A stretch of DNA of 28,728 nucleotides from assembly GCA_937967535.1 (NCBI GenBank), contig CALCMV010000358.1:1-28728 (forward strand). The letters run 5' to 3'. Source of the DNA: an uncultured Saprospiraceae bacterium (GTDB lineage: Bacteria > Bacteroidota > Bacteroidia > Chitinophagales > Saprospiraceae). The first letter of the stretch is position 1. Each line of letters starts with the position of its first letter. This document shows positions 14,315 to 22,581 of the stretch, piece after piece. Under the pieces are notes generated by a model, which saw only the letters and a program-made list of their open reading frames with translations, searched no databases and was not told where the DNA came from. Both the position numbers and the translations under genes were made by a program.

Positions 14315-15562
14315 TTATTTTCCTATACTAATAATTTTAATTTCTACTCGTTGATTGGTTTGGTTGGCGGTGTTGCTGATGCCTTCAATGAGAGGAAGTG
14401 TTTGTCCGTATCCTTTTGCGGCGATTCGTTTTTTATCAATTCCTTTGTCAATAAGATAACGCACAACAGAGCTTGCACGCTGCTGCGACAACTGCATGCT
14501 GTAATCAAAAGAGCCTAAAAGGTTGGTATGCCCACCTATCTCAACCACAATTTCGGGATTGCGGTTCAAAAAATCATATATTTCATTGAGCGAACCCATA
14601 GAACTGTCTGTCAATTCGGTTGATGTTTTGGCAAAATTAATATTTTTCACCTGCATCACCAAACCTTCTACGATGGAGGCAGCTTCGAGTTGAGCAAGGG
14701 ATTCGGGTAGGGTGGGAGGTTCAGGTTTTGATGGTGGATATGATGGTTCTGGAATTTTTGGGGGAATGGGTGTCGGTGTTTTAACGGACTCATCTTTTGT
14801 AGATTCGGGTTCGGGAGTGGGCGGTATTTTGGGCTTTTTAGGAGGAATATTTTGTACTACTTCTTCTTTGTCGGGTGTTTTTGGTTTCTTCTTCTTTTTA
14901 GTGTTTTTCTTTGCCAATGGTCTTGAACGCTTGTCGCAAGATACCCATTCGATAATGGAGCAGTCATCTACCAATACATTGCCGATATAAGGGAAAAGAA
15001 CGGGCGTAACGTAGTAGGCTTGAAGTATGAAATAATCATAGTTTTGTTCGGGCTTTAATTTGATGGTGTATGCTTTCCAGTTGGTGTGGTCAATGATAGG
15101 GCTTTGATACAAAATCATGCTATCGCCTCTGTAAGAATTTGCACCTAATACTTGTAGCTTTATGGGTTGGGTGTGTTGTTTTTTTTGGCTGTTTCCCTTT
15201 GTCGCACTCAGATAAGACTCAGAACGGGCAAGGTAGCAAGTAAATTGATAACACTGCCCACCTATAAGTGGTGACTCCAAACGCTGAATGACGGCTTCGT
15301 GAGAGTCGTCTGCCCGCGTGACCATACCGAGATAGGTTTTTCCGTGCTTTGCCGCTTTGGAAACTCTAAAAGTAGTGTCGGGTTGTGTATCCGGCAGAGA
15401 ATAGCCTTTAGTGCCTCTATTGAACCAACCTTCGGGGAGTTTGCCGGATTTAGGCGTTCCTTCAAATGAAGGATTGTTTAGCTCGATATTTTGTGCATTG
15501 AAATTATTGGCATAAGACAGCAGCACAAAAAAAGAAAATATTTTAATTATATATTTCTTCAT
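14315..15562 (-). CDS. OmpA-family protein with N-terminal NNPSFE domain (paralogue 1)
   Basis: The 415-residue protein has a signal peptide (to about residue 23), an N-terminal beta-rich domain (about 24-210) that begins IELNNPSFEG and resembles galactose-binding-like carbohydrate modules, a Lys/Pro-rich linker (about 211-290, with KKKKKPK and repeated PPxPEP), and an OmpA C-terminal peptidoglycan-binding domain (about 300-415) with VVEIGGHTNLLG, LSQQRASSVVRYL and KGYGQ. In E. coli OmpA the peptidoglycan contacts are an Asp and an Arg (HTD and RA); here the Asp is replaced by Asn (HTN) while the Arg remains. The layout suggests a periplasmic or surface protein tethered to the wall. Paralogues are at 15912-17180 and 23396-23995. 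Confidence 0.87.
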   Translation of the reverse strand: MKKYIIKIFSFFVLLSYANNFNAQNIELNNPSFEGTPKSGKLPEGWFNRGTKGYSLPDTQPDTTFRVSKAAKHGKTYLGMVTRADDSHEAVIQRLESPLIGGQCYQFTCYLARSESYLSATKGNSQKKQHTQPIKLQVLGANSYRGDSMILYQSPIIDHTNWKAYTIKLKPEQNYDYFILQAYYVTPVLFPYIGNVLVDDCSIIEWVSCDKRSRPLAKKNTKKKKKPKTPDKEEVVQNIPPKKPKIPPTPEPESTKDESVKTPTPIPPKIPEPSYPPSKPEPPTLPESLAQLEAASIVEGLVMQVKNINFAKTSTELTDSSMGSLNEIYDFLNRNPEIVVEIGGHTNLLGSFDYSMQLSQQRASSVVRYLIDKGIDKKRIAAKGYGQTLPLIEGISNTANQTNQRVEIKIISIGK

Positions 15563-15639
15563 TCATCAAATTATTGTTGTTTGCAGACGACTATAGTAAT
15601 GAAACCTTGCCACAAAGACATAAAGGAAATAAGTTTACC

Positions 15640-15700
15640 AGTTCATAGTTGCCAGTTCATAGTTCATAGTTACCAGTTCATAGTTCATAGTTCATAGTTT
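15640..15700. repeat. AGTTCATAGTT tandem low-complexity repeat
   Basis: The words CCAGTTCATAGTT and AGTTCATAGTT repeat about six times with small variations before a T run. Such short tandem repeats often vary in copy number between strains. They lie upstream of the OmpA paralogue 1 gene (minus strand) and could affect its promoter. Confidence 0.7.
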
Positions 15701-15740
15701 TTTACAATCAACTGAATTACATCCCAATAGCTATTCGGGA

Positions 15741-15888
15741 GGCTAGCCATTTAACTTTGCCTAAAGCGAAGTACTCGTCAGACGAATCCCTTTATTCAAT
15801 GCGAATATTTTATGAGACAAATAACTACATTTCACAAAAACCTTCGTCAGACGAGTACTATTCCGCAAGCAAACTTAAACGGGTAGCC
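15741..15888. mobile_element. 148-bp MITE-like element, copy 1
   Basis: The element starts GGCTAGCCATTTAACTTTGC; the reverse complement of its other end (in copy 2) reads GGCTAGTCGTTTAAGTTTGC, giving imperfect 20-bp terminal inverted repeats. A second inverted pair lies inside (AGTACTCGTCAGACGAA at about 15770 and TTCGTCAGACGAGTACT at about 15843). It matches copy 2 (18196-18612, opposite orientation) except for about four substitutions, one inserted and one deleted base. It has no coding capacity and no target duplication was found around this copy. Confidence 0.85.
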
Positions 15889-15911
15889 TTTAAACATGGT
15901 CTAATCAATAA

Positions 15912-17180
15912 TCATTTCCCGGTACTCATTATCTTGATTTCTACCCGTTGATTCTTATTCCGTCCTGCCCAAGTTTTATTGGAAGCTATCGGTTGGGTTT
16001 TGCCGTAGCCTTTGGCAGAAATACGCGATTCGGAGATGCCTTTTTGAATGAGATAACCGGCAACGGTTTGGGCTCTTGCGGTGGAGAGTTGGTAACTATA
16101 TTTCTCCATTGGTCGGTCGTTGGTATGTCCGCCAATTTCGATGACAACTCCTTTATTTTGTTTCAAAAAGTAATAAACTTCTTCCAAAACCTGATAAGAA
16201 GATTCGGTCAAAATAGTAGAGTCTGCCGGAAATTGTAAGCTATTGACCTGAATAATCTGCCCTTCTTTGATAAAATCTTTGTCTTTCAATTCAGGCAATA
16301 TATTGGTCTTGGGCGGTTCTATCTTTTCCTCTTCTTTCTCTGCGGGGGAAGGTGTTGGTGTAGCAAGGGCTAACTGATTGTTCGTCTTTTCTTTAGGTGT
16401 TTCTTTCTTTGTTTTCGACACTTCTTTTTTGGTGATTTTTTGAAATTGTTCAGGTTTTTTGCGTTTTCTGTTTTCTTTTGGAGGAATATTTATATTTTTT
16501 CTATCCTCTGCCGGTTCGTCAATTATTGCGATGAGTGGTTCGTCATCTTTGCAGGTAGCAATCGTGATAGCCGAGCAATTATCCAGCAACAAATTGCCAT
16601 TGTATCCCACAAGCGCAGGGGTCATGTAAAAGGCTTCGAGCACAATAAAATTATAATCGTCTCTGAGAGGTTTGAGTTTGAAGCTATATTTTTTCCAATT
16701 AGTATGTTCAACGGCATCCGTTTCTGCGAGTAGTTCGCCTTTTTCACAGTAATAGTTGCCACCCCATATGCGGAGGCGGATAGGTTGCGTAAATTGAATC
16801 TGCATAGTATCTGCCTTGCGGCGACTCAAATAAGATTCCGAACGCGCCAAATGCACACTAAAATCGTAACAATTTCTACCAATAAGCGGTATTTCGAGCG
16901 ATTGACCAACGGCTTCCCAAGTGTCTGAATCGCGTGTCACCAAGCCAAGGTAAGTGTTGCCTTGATGCGCTTTTTTGAATACCCTAAAGGTGTTATCCGG
17001 TTGTATATCAGGTGGGGTTTCACCATCCATGCCGCAATCAACCCAACCTTCGGGAGTGGTACTGGAGGCTGGCTCATCTTCAAAAGACGGATTGTTGAGT
17101 CGGATGGTTTGTGCTGTTATCGGCATTGTACACATCAGTAATGCGACAATTGTGTTGACTATAATTAGCGATTTATACAT
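15912..17180 (-). CDS. OmpA-family protein with N-terminal NNPSFE domain (paralogue 2)
   Basis: From the ATG at 17180 the protein is 422 residues: signal peptide MYKSLIIVNTIVALLMCTMPITA, then QTIRLNNPSFEDEP opening the shared N-terminal domain, with DDYNFIVLEAFY and LLLDNCSAI near its end, a Lys/Glu/Pro-rich linker, and an OmpA C-terminal domain with VVIEIGGHTNDRP, LSTARAQTVAGYL and KGYGKTQP. The longest frame would begin at 17255, but that leaves a hydrophilic stretch before the signal peptide, so 17180 is better. It shares the same architecture as paralogue 1, from which it is separated by a repeat-filled spacer. The ligand of the N-terminal domain is unknown. Confidence 0.87.
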   Translation of the reverse strand: MYKSLIIVNTIVALLMCTMPITAQTIRLNNPSFEDEPASSTTPEGWVDCGMDGETPPDIQPDNTFRVFKKAHQGNTYLGLVTRDSDTWEAVGQSLEIPLIGRNCYDFSVHLARSESYLSRRKADTMQIQFTQPIRLRIWGGNYYCEKGELLAETDAVEHTNWKKYSFKLKPLRDDYNFIVLEAFYMTPALVGYNGNLLLDNCSAITIATCKDDEPLIAIIDEPAEDRKNINIPPKENRKRKKPEQFQKITKKEVSKTKKETPKEKTNNQLALATPTPSPAEKEEEKIEPPKTNILPELKDKDFIKEGQIIQVNSLQFPADSTILTESSYQVLEEVYYFLKQNKGVVIEIGGHTNDRPMEKYSYQLSTARAQTVAGYLIQKGISESRISAKGYGKTQPIASNKTWAGRNKNQRVEIKIMSTGK

Positions 17181-17423
17181 ATTTTTCCTTGTAATTATCG
17201 GAATAACGTTTTTTGAAGGAGAAGCCGGGTGCGTGTCAGTAATTAAATTTAACAAGAATTAAACCATTTGTTCAAGATAGAATGTTTAGAATCCCAAAAC
17301 TACCAATAAAGATTGAATGTGTAAATACTTTGGTGTCGGCTTTTTGTTAATGTAGAGTTAAAACGTGCCGATGTGTTGAGGTATTGTTGTGTTGAGGTGC
17401 TGACAGATTGGTAAATTGACGAA

Positions 17424-18080
17424 TTATCGCTTGTCCCACATCTCTCTTGTCTCCTGCATGACAAATAACATTTCTCTTCCGATTTGTCGGGTGCGTTCAT
17501 CGTATTTAGTATTTTGGAGGCTTGTATTGTCAAAGGTTTTGGGGTCTTCGTAAGGAAGGGCTATCCTGAAATCGCAACCTTGCACAACCGGACACCCTTC
17601 GTCCGCATGTGTGCAGACCATGATAGCAGCAAATTGTGTAGTAGGATTAGGTCTGTTTTCATATTTTTTGGAAAATGCCCGATAAGGAGACATGCCCGAC
17701 TTCCAGCGAATATCATAAAGAGGATTATCTGCGTCCGCATGTTCTGCATCAATATCAAAACCAATATTTTGCAAGGCATGAACCATCCGAATATTAAACG
17801 CCGTAGCTTCCGTACCTCCCGAAAAGGTCTGAATATCAGGAATTTGAAAATAATCTGCCGCTACTGCGAGCCACAATTGCCCCAAATGACTCCTTCGTGA
17901 ATTGTGCGTACAAATCACAATTAATTTTACCGCTTGTTTATTTTTTATTTTATGAAAAATATAATCACTTAATTCGCGTAATTGTATTTTTCTTTCTGCG
18001 GAAATGAGCTCGTATTCTTGTTCAAATATCCGGCAGATGGATTGGAGTTTTGGGTATAGATTTACTTGTTGATTATTCAT
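17424..18080 (-). CDS. ArsC/low-molecular-weight protein tyrosine phosphatase-like protein
   Basis: The 218-residue protein has an N-terminal helical extension of about 50 residues, then the phosphatase/arsenate reductase P-loop ICTHNSRRSHLGQ with nucleophile Cys57. The later segment MVCTHADEGCP carries C156 and C163, seven residues apart, which mirrors the second and third redox cysteines of thioredoxin-coupled arsenate reductase (the C82/C89 pair in the B. subtilis enzyme). The acid loop ALPYEDPK supplies Asp179. All three cysteines of an arsenate-reductase-type mechanism are therefore present, and arsenate reduction is plausible, but no ars genes (arsR, arsB, acr3) are nearby and the function could be a protein phosphatase. 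It stands alone on the minus strand, upstream of OmpA paralogue 2. Confidence 0.83.
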   Translation of the reverse strand: MNNQQVNLYPKLQSICRIFEQEYELISAERKIQLRELSDYIFHKIKNKQAVKLIVICTHNSRRSHLGQLWLAVAADYFQIPDIQTFSGGTEATAFNIRMVHALQNIGFDIDAEHADADNPLYDIRWKSGMSPYRAFSKKYENRPNPTTQFAAIMVCTHADEGCPVVQGCDFRIALPYEDPKTFDNTSLQNTKYDERTRQIGREMLFVMQETREMWDKR

Positions 18081-18187
18081 TTTTATTGTTCTCTCATCAA
18101 ATTTTTCGGGATAGCCTTTTTTTATTTTTGCAAAAATACGGTAAAAAATGGATGCATCGCTATTGTGTGTATAACAAATTATACTGT

Positions 18188-18620
18188 AAACTCCGGGCTA
18201 GTCGTTTAAGTTTGCTTGCGGGATAGTACTCGTCTGACGAAGGTTTTTGTGAAATGTAGTGATTTGTCTCATAAAATATTCGCATTGAATAGAGTGTGAC
18301 ACACATTCGTAGATTTATAATATTAGGCGCATAGTTCCGATAGCTATCGGAAGCACACTTTGTAACCGACGATTAGCCCCACAACTCCTAAGCCGCATAG
18401 CGGCGGCACTATTAAAAATCACTGCATTTAGAGTGACGACGCTATGCGCCTTTTCGGGGGAGCGGAACATTCGTTGTTACAAATAGTACCGACGCTATGC
18501 GCCTACAAAATACATTTTAATATTAAATATCCACGAATGTGTGTCACACTCCATTGAATAAAGGGATTCGGTCTGACGAGTATTCGCTTTAGGCAAAGTT
18601 AAATGGCTAGCCAAACTCCG
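18188..18620. mobile_element. MITE-like element copy 2 with 8-bp target duplication, interrupted
   Basis: The element spans 18196-18612 and is flanked by AAACTCCG on both sides (18188-18195 and 18613-18620), an exact 8-bp target duplication. Taking away the 260-bp insert and its extra 9-bp duplication leaves exactly 148 bp, the length of copy 1. It lies in the opposite orientation to copy 1 and has no coding capacity. An 8-bp duplication is made by several IS families (IS1595 and IS256 among them), so the parent cannot be named. Confidence 0.9.
18292..18551. mobile_element. 260-bp MITE-like insertion with 19-bp perfect TIRs and 9-bp target duplication
   Basis: The ends are perfect 19-bp inverted repeats (GAGTGTGACACACATTCGT at 18292-18310 and its complement at 18533-18551). 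CATTGAATA flanks the insert on both sides (18283-18291 and 18552-18560), while copy 1 of the host element has this word only once, proving insertion. Inside are subterminal inverted words TAGGCGCATAG (18324-18334) and CTATGCGCCTA (18495-18505), a second CGACGCTATGCGCC at 18437-18450, and the palindrome TTCCGATAGCTATCGGAA (18335-18352). No coding frame is present. The ends and 9-bp duplication resemble the IS256/Mutator type, which is inference. Confidence 0.92.
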
Positions 18621-18621
18621 C

Positions 18622-18657
18622 ACAAAACAAAGAAAGCACCTGTTTACACAGGTGCTT
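18622..18657 (-). terminator. Intrinsic terminator of the T9SS cargo gene
   Basis: AAGCACCTGT (18634-18643) pairs with ACAGGTGCTT (18648-18657) around a 4-base loop. On the minus strand the stem is followed by a T-rich tract (complement of the A-rich 18621-18633). It lies 54 bases after the stop of the gene ending at 18712. Confidence 0.8.
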
Positions 18658-18711
18658 CTATTTTAGGTTAGGGAACGGGCGCTTAAAAAAGCAAAGAACT
18701 ATATCACTTTT

Positions 18712-21700
18712 TTAATTTTTCAAAAACTTTCCGGTATACTTACGGATTTGAAAATCTTCGTCGAGAATCGTGAGGAAATAGACCCCTTTTTCGAGTAGTT
18801 CGGAAGTGTCAATATAGTGATTGACCGTGCCTTCCGGGAGGCGTTTTTCCATAAGGCTTCTGCCATGTATATCCGTAAGTTGTACCAAAGCATTATATTC
18901 CAACGGTTTGTCAAAATACAATATAATTTCTCCATCGAATGGGTTGGGCGATACGCTGATTTCGCGCTCGGGTTTTTCGATAGTAACAGTGATGGTATTG
19001 GAGTAATTGTATGTCCCGTCAAATTCAACATCTTTGAGGCGATAATAATTGATACCGGGAACGGGTTGAGCATGAATATATTGATAATTTTGTTGTATTT
19101 CTGTCGTACCTGCGCCTTCTACCTTAGCAATTGCACTAAAATTGATACCATCTGTACTGTGTTCGACATCAAAGTAGGCATTATCAATTTCGCTGGCGGT
19201 AGTCCAATCAAGTTGTACGCGACGGTTGTTGATGGCTTCGGCTTTAAAATTGAGCAATTCGACCGCCAATTCGCCGGATTCATGGCTGCTGATGCCAAAG
19301 AAACCACCATAAGGCGAATTGTTTCTCCATACCTGAATGAGTAGAGTTTGTCCGGCAAGGCTGAGGTCGTCAATGGTGGTTTTTGCCATATCGCCTGTGC
19401 CGCTGTCGTCGTCACAAGCAATTTCGACCAAACCGTTGCATGTACCCAAGTATACAGACATATCTGCATTATCAATTTGTACTTCGCGGGTATCAAGGGT
19501 CAATATGCCGCTTGGTGGTACGGTGGCTTTGAACCATATTTCACCGCCTTGATAGCTGCCGCAAGATGGGTCTGCATCTATTCCTATATCCACAAATTCA
19601 TTGGAAAATAATTTGTAATCAGGAATTTGTGAAATAGTCAACCACTCAGCCCCGCTACAATCCTGATTAGTGGGAATGACAGGCTCGAATAAACACAAAT
19701 TGAAATCACCGCCGTTTTTATCATAAAATTGAAAAACGCGGATGTAAATATCTTGTCCTGCCATCGGAGGACTGTTGACGAATACTTTGCCCCCATTATC
19801 ATTCAAACTACTTCCTACATTGCAAGTAAAAAGCGCAGCATCGCCACAGGTGCCGGTGTAAATAGCCAATACGGGCTGAATTTCGTTATTATCCGTATCC
19901 ACTACCAAGCGTCCGCTTGCAGGTATTTGCGTTTTGAACCATATATCACCACCACGATACAAGCCACATGAAGGTGCAGTTTGCGGAGAATCTGTTGTGA
20001 AGGCATTATTATAAGTCACCATATTGCAGGTACTTCCTACGGTCAGTTCGATGGCATTTTCACAAAAATCATTATCAGGAATATCGGGTTCGAAGAGGCA
20101 GAGGTCGAATGTACCGCCGTTTTTGTTGAGGTATTGGTAGCTTCTCAGGTAAAGTGTTTGTCCGGCAAGGCTTTCGTCGTGAATAACAATACGCCCGCTT
20201 TCGGTTGGGCTGCCTGTTTCTCTACAATCATACTCGCTAAAATTGCCGCATGTACCTGTATAAATGGAAAGAATAGGAGAGTCATTTGTACCATTAAAAG
20301 CATCAATAGCCAGATGACCGCTTGCGGGCATTTGAAGCGTGTACCACACATCTCCCCCTTGATAAATGCCGCAGGAAGGAGTCGGTGTGGAGGCATTAGC
20401 AGTTGCATATTCGTTGCTGTGGCTAGTTTGTACACATTCATTGGTGATAGTGCCGAGATTGATGGCATTTTCGCAAAAATCATTGTCAGGAATATTCGGC
20501 TCGAATGTGCAAAGGCTGAATGTGCCACCTTCACGATGGAAGTAACGATAGGCACGAATGTACATTTTTTGTCCTGCCAAACTTGCATCGTGTACGATAA
20601 TGCGGCTTTTGTTGTCGGGTCCGCCTCTGTACTGGCAGTCATATTGTGTGAAATTGCCGCATGTGCCTGTGTAAAGTGTTACAACGGGGTCTTGATTGGT
20701 GCCACCTGCCGCATCAATGGCTAAGTGACCACTTGCAGGAATATTTACAGAAAACCATATATCTCCCCCACGATAATTGCCGCAAGTCGGCATGGGGGTA
20801 TTGTCGGAAGAAGTGGTATATTGATTGGTATAGGTAGTGGCATTGCACTGTGCCGAAGGCGTACCCAAATCAACCGCATCTACACAAAAATCATTGTCGG
20901 GAATAGAGGGTTCAAAAACAGATAATTCAAAAGAACCACCAAGTTCATTTTCGGATTCAAATACGCGCAAATACAACATTTGTCCTGCCAATGCCTCATC
21001 GTGAATCATCACGCGACTATACCCCTCCAAGACACCACCTAGGTGACAGTCATATAAATCAAAATTGCCACAAGAACCGATATAAATTGCCAAAACGGGG
21101 TCATTATTGGTACCGTTAATGGCATCTACGACCAAGTGACCGCTTGCGGGCATCATAAAATTGAACCATACATCACCGCCTTCGTATTCGCCACAATTCG
21201 GCTCGTCGGCTTGATTGGATGGAGTAGCGTATTCATTGGTAAAAGTCGTGGCATTGCCCCCGACTTGCAGACCAATAGCACCACCGCACCTATCATTATC
21301 AGGTACGGCGGCTTCTTTTACGCAAAGGTTAAATGTACCGCCATTGCGGTTATAATATTGAAATACGCGGAGATACATAGTTTCTCCGACAATATCTGCA
21401 TCGTTTACCACGATTTTTTGGTCGCCTGTATAGCCGAAGCCGCCACAGTCGTATTCAGTTATATTGCCACATGTACCTCTGTAGAGTGCCATATGAGGCA
21501 GGGCGTTTGTACCCGGGTCAATATCAATAGAAATATTGCCACTATTGGGCATATCAAATTTGAACCACACATCACCGCCGCTATAAAGACCGCAGGATGG
21601 CTCTCCGTCTTGCGGCGAATCGGTAGTGAAAGCATTGGTATAAGTGGTGGGTGTACAAGTTGTATTTACCTCCAATTCGGCAGCATAATTACAAAAATCA

Positions 21701-22581
21701 ATAGATGGAATCACAGGCTCGTAAGCGCATAATTCAAATGAACCGCCATTGCGGTTGAAATAACGGAACACATTAAAATACACATAATTATCGGCGAGTT
21801 GCATATCGTTGATGATGATGCGTCCGTCGTTGGTAGGGCTGTTATTCCGTCGGCAATCATATTCTCCCAAATTATTGCAATCGCCTGTAAATACGGCAAT
21901 GACAGGGTCGGGATTGTCAATACCCATTGCATCAATGACCAATTTTCCACTGGCAGGTACTCTTGCTCTAAACCATACATCAGCACCGCGATAACCACAA
22001 GCGGCACCAAGACCCGTAGGTGAATCCGTTGTATTGGAATTGGTAAATAAAGTCTGCGAACAATTCGCGCCTACATTGAGTGTGACTGCTGATTGGCAAA
22101 AATCATTATCGGGGATTTCCGGTTCGTGTGCGCGAATCTCGAAGGCACCTCCTGTGCCTGTATTGTACTGAAATACACGGACATATAATATCTGACCGCC
22201 AAGTTCTTCGTCGTGGATAGTCACAGAACCATTATTGGTGGGGCTACCATCGTAGCGGCAATCGTATTCTAAAAGGTCGGTACAATTGCCAACGTATACG
22301 GCAACACAAGGATTATTGGTTTCGGAAAGTGTTTCTATGGACAAGTGACCACTCATGGGCATCGTGGTGCTGAACCAAACATCGCCGCCTTCATAGTAGT
22401 CGCAAGTAGGTTGGGGGGCATTGGAGTCAGTCGCACCATTACTATCAAAGGGAATAGAAGGTCCTGAAAGTTCTAATGGGAGAGCAAACCCACAGTCATC
22501 ATTAGTGGGAGAAGCCACTAATCCGAATGATAAAAGCAGACATATGGGTACAACAAGGCATTTAGGTAGAGTAGTTCTCAT
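18712..22581 (-). CDS. Large secreted T9SS cargo protein with eight tandem modules
   Basis: The 1289-residue protein has a signal peptide (about 1-23) and eight related modules starting near residues 26, 156, 291, 426, 560, 697, 834 and 969, each about 130-137 long. A module opens with (I)PDNDFCxNA and continues with CGxYxGGDVWF, (M/I)PASGxLxID, (L/I)YTGTCGN, YDC, HDxxLAGQxxYLR and GGTFxLC, a pattern like bacterial pre-peptidase C-terminal (PPC) domains, with about four cysteines each. A fibronectin-like domain (about 1107-1202) and a type A type IX sorting domain (about 1205-1289: SPNPFDGEI, GVYFLTI, KYTGKF) complete it. It is exported across the inner membrane by Sec, then moved to the surface by T9SS, where the tail is cut off. 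No catalytic domain is seen, so adhesion or ligand binding is likely. The PPC assignment is by pattern only. Confidence 0.88.
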   Translation of the reverse strand: MRTTLPKCLVVPICLLLSFGLVASPTNDDCGFALPLELSGPSIPFDSNGATDSNAPQPTCDYYEGGDVWFSTTMPMSGHLSIETLSETNNPCVAVYVGNCTDLLEYDCRYDGSPTNNGSVTIHDEELGGQILYVRVFQYNTGTGGAFEIRAHEPEIPDNDFCQSAVTLNVGANCSQTLFTNSNTTDSPTGLGAACGYRGADVWFRARVPASGKLVIDAMGIDNPDPVIAVFTGDCNNLGEYDCRRNNSPTNDGRIIINDMQLADNYVYFNVFRYFNRNGGSFELCAYEPVIPSIDFCNYAAELEVNTTCTPTTYTNAFTTDSPQDGEPSCGLYSGGDVWFKFDMPNSGNISIDIDPGTNALPHMALYRGTCGNITEYDCGGFGYTGDQKIVVNDADIVGETMYLRVFQYYNRNGGTFNLCVKEAAVPDNDRCGGAIGLQVGGNATTFTNEYATPSNQADEPNCGEYEGGDVWFNFMMPASGHLVVDAINGTNNDPVLAIYIGSCGNFDLYDCHLGGVLEGYSRVMIHDEALAGQMLYLRVFESENELGGSFELSVFEPSIPDNDFCVDAVDLGTPSAQCNATTYTNQYTTSSDNTPMPTCGNYRGGDIWFSVNIPASGHLAIDAAGGTNQDPVVTLYTGTCGNFTQYDCQYRGGPDNKSRIIVHDASLAGQKMYIRAYRYFHREGGTFSLCTFEPNIPDNDFCENAINLGTITNECVQTSHSNEYATANASTPTPSCGIYQGGDVWYTLQMPASGHLAIDAFNGTNDSPILSIYTGTCGNFSEYDCRETGSPTESGRIVIHDESLAGQTLYLRSYQYLNKNGGTFDLCLFEPDIPDNDFCENAIELTVGSTCNMVTYNNAFTTDSPQTAPSCGLYRGGDIWFKTQIPASGRLVVDTDNNEIQPVLAIYTGTCGDAALFTCNVGSSLNDNGGKVFVNSPPMAGQDIYIRVFQFYDKNGGDFNLCLFEPVIPTNQDCSGAEWLTISQIPDYKLFSNEFVDIGIDADPSCGSYQGGEIWFKATVPPSGILTLDTREVQIDNADMSVYLGTCNGLVEIACDDDSGTGDMAKTTIDDLSLAGQTLLIQVWRNNSPYGGFFGISSHESGELAVELLNFKAEAINNRRVQLDWTTASEIDNAYFDVEHSTDGINFSAIAKVEGAGTTEIQQNYQYIHAQPVPGINYYRLKDVEFDGTYNYSNTITVTIEKPEREISVSPNPFDGEIILYFDKPLEYNALVQLTDIHGRSLMEKRLPEGTVNHYIDTSELLEKGVYFLTILDEDFQIRKYTGKFLKN

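Larger units (their letters stand above)
15563..15911. other. Intergenic region with tandem repeat, palindrome and MITE-like element
   Basis: Between the two OmpA paralogues lie a half copy of the CACAAAGAC repeat (15608-15625), about 60 bases of AGTTCATAGTT-type tandem repeat (15640-15700), an imperfect ATAGCTAT palindrome (15722-15740) and a MITE-like element (15741-15888). No gene was found; the short open frame across the MITE (15757-15951) is not credible. Confidence 0.7.
18081..18711. other. Intergenic region holding nested mobile elements and a terminator
   Basis: This 631-base gap contains MITE copy 2 (18196-18612) interrupted by a 260-bp element (18292-18551), followed by the terminator of the T9SS cargo gene (18634-18657). 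No protein-coding gene is seen. Confidence 0.85.

Noticed and set aside
15757..15951. 64-residue plus-strand frame across the 148-bp MITE
   Set aside because: It is formed by the mobile element and the end of the OmpA paralogue in antisense; the second element copy does not preserve it.
19981..21732. Long plus-strand open frames opposite the T9SS cargo gene (up to 247 residues)
   Set aside because: They are antisense shadows of the repeated modules; their peptides repeat with the module period and resemble no protein.
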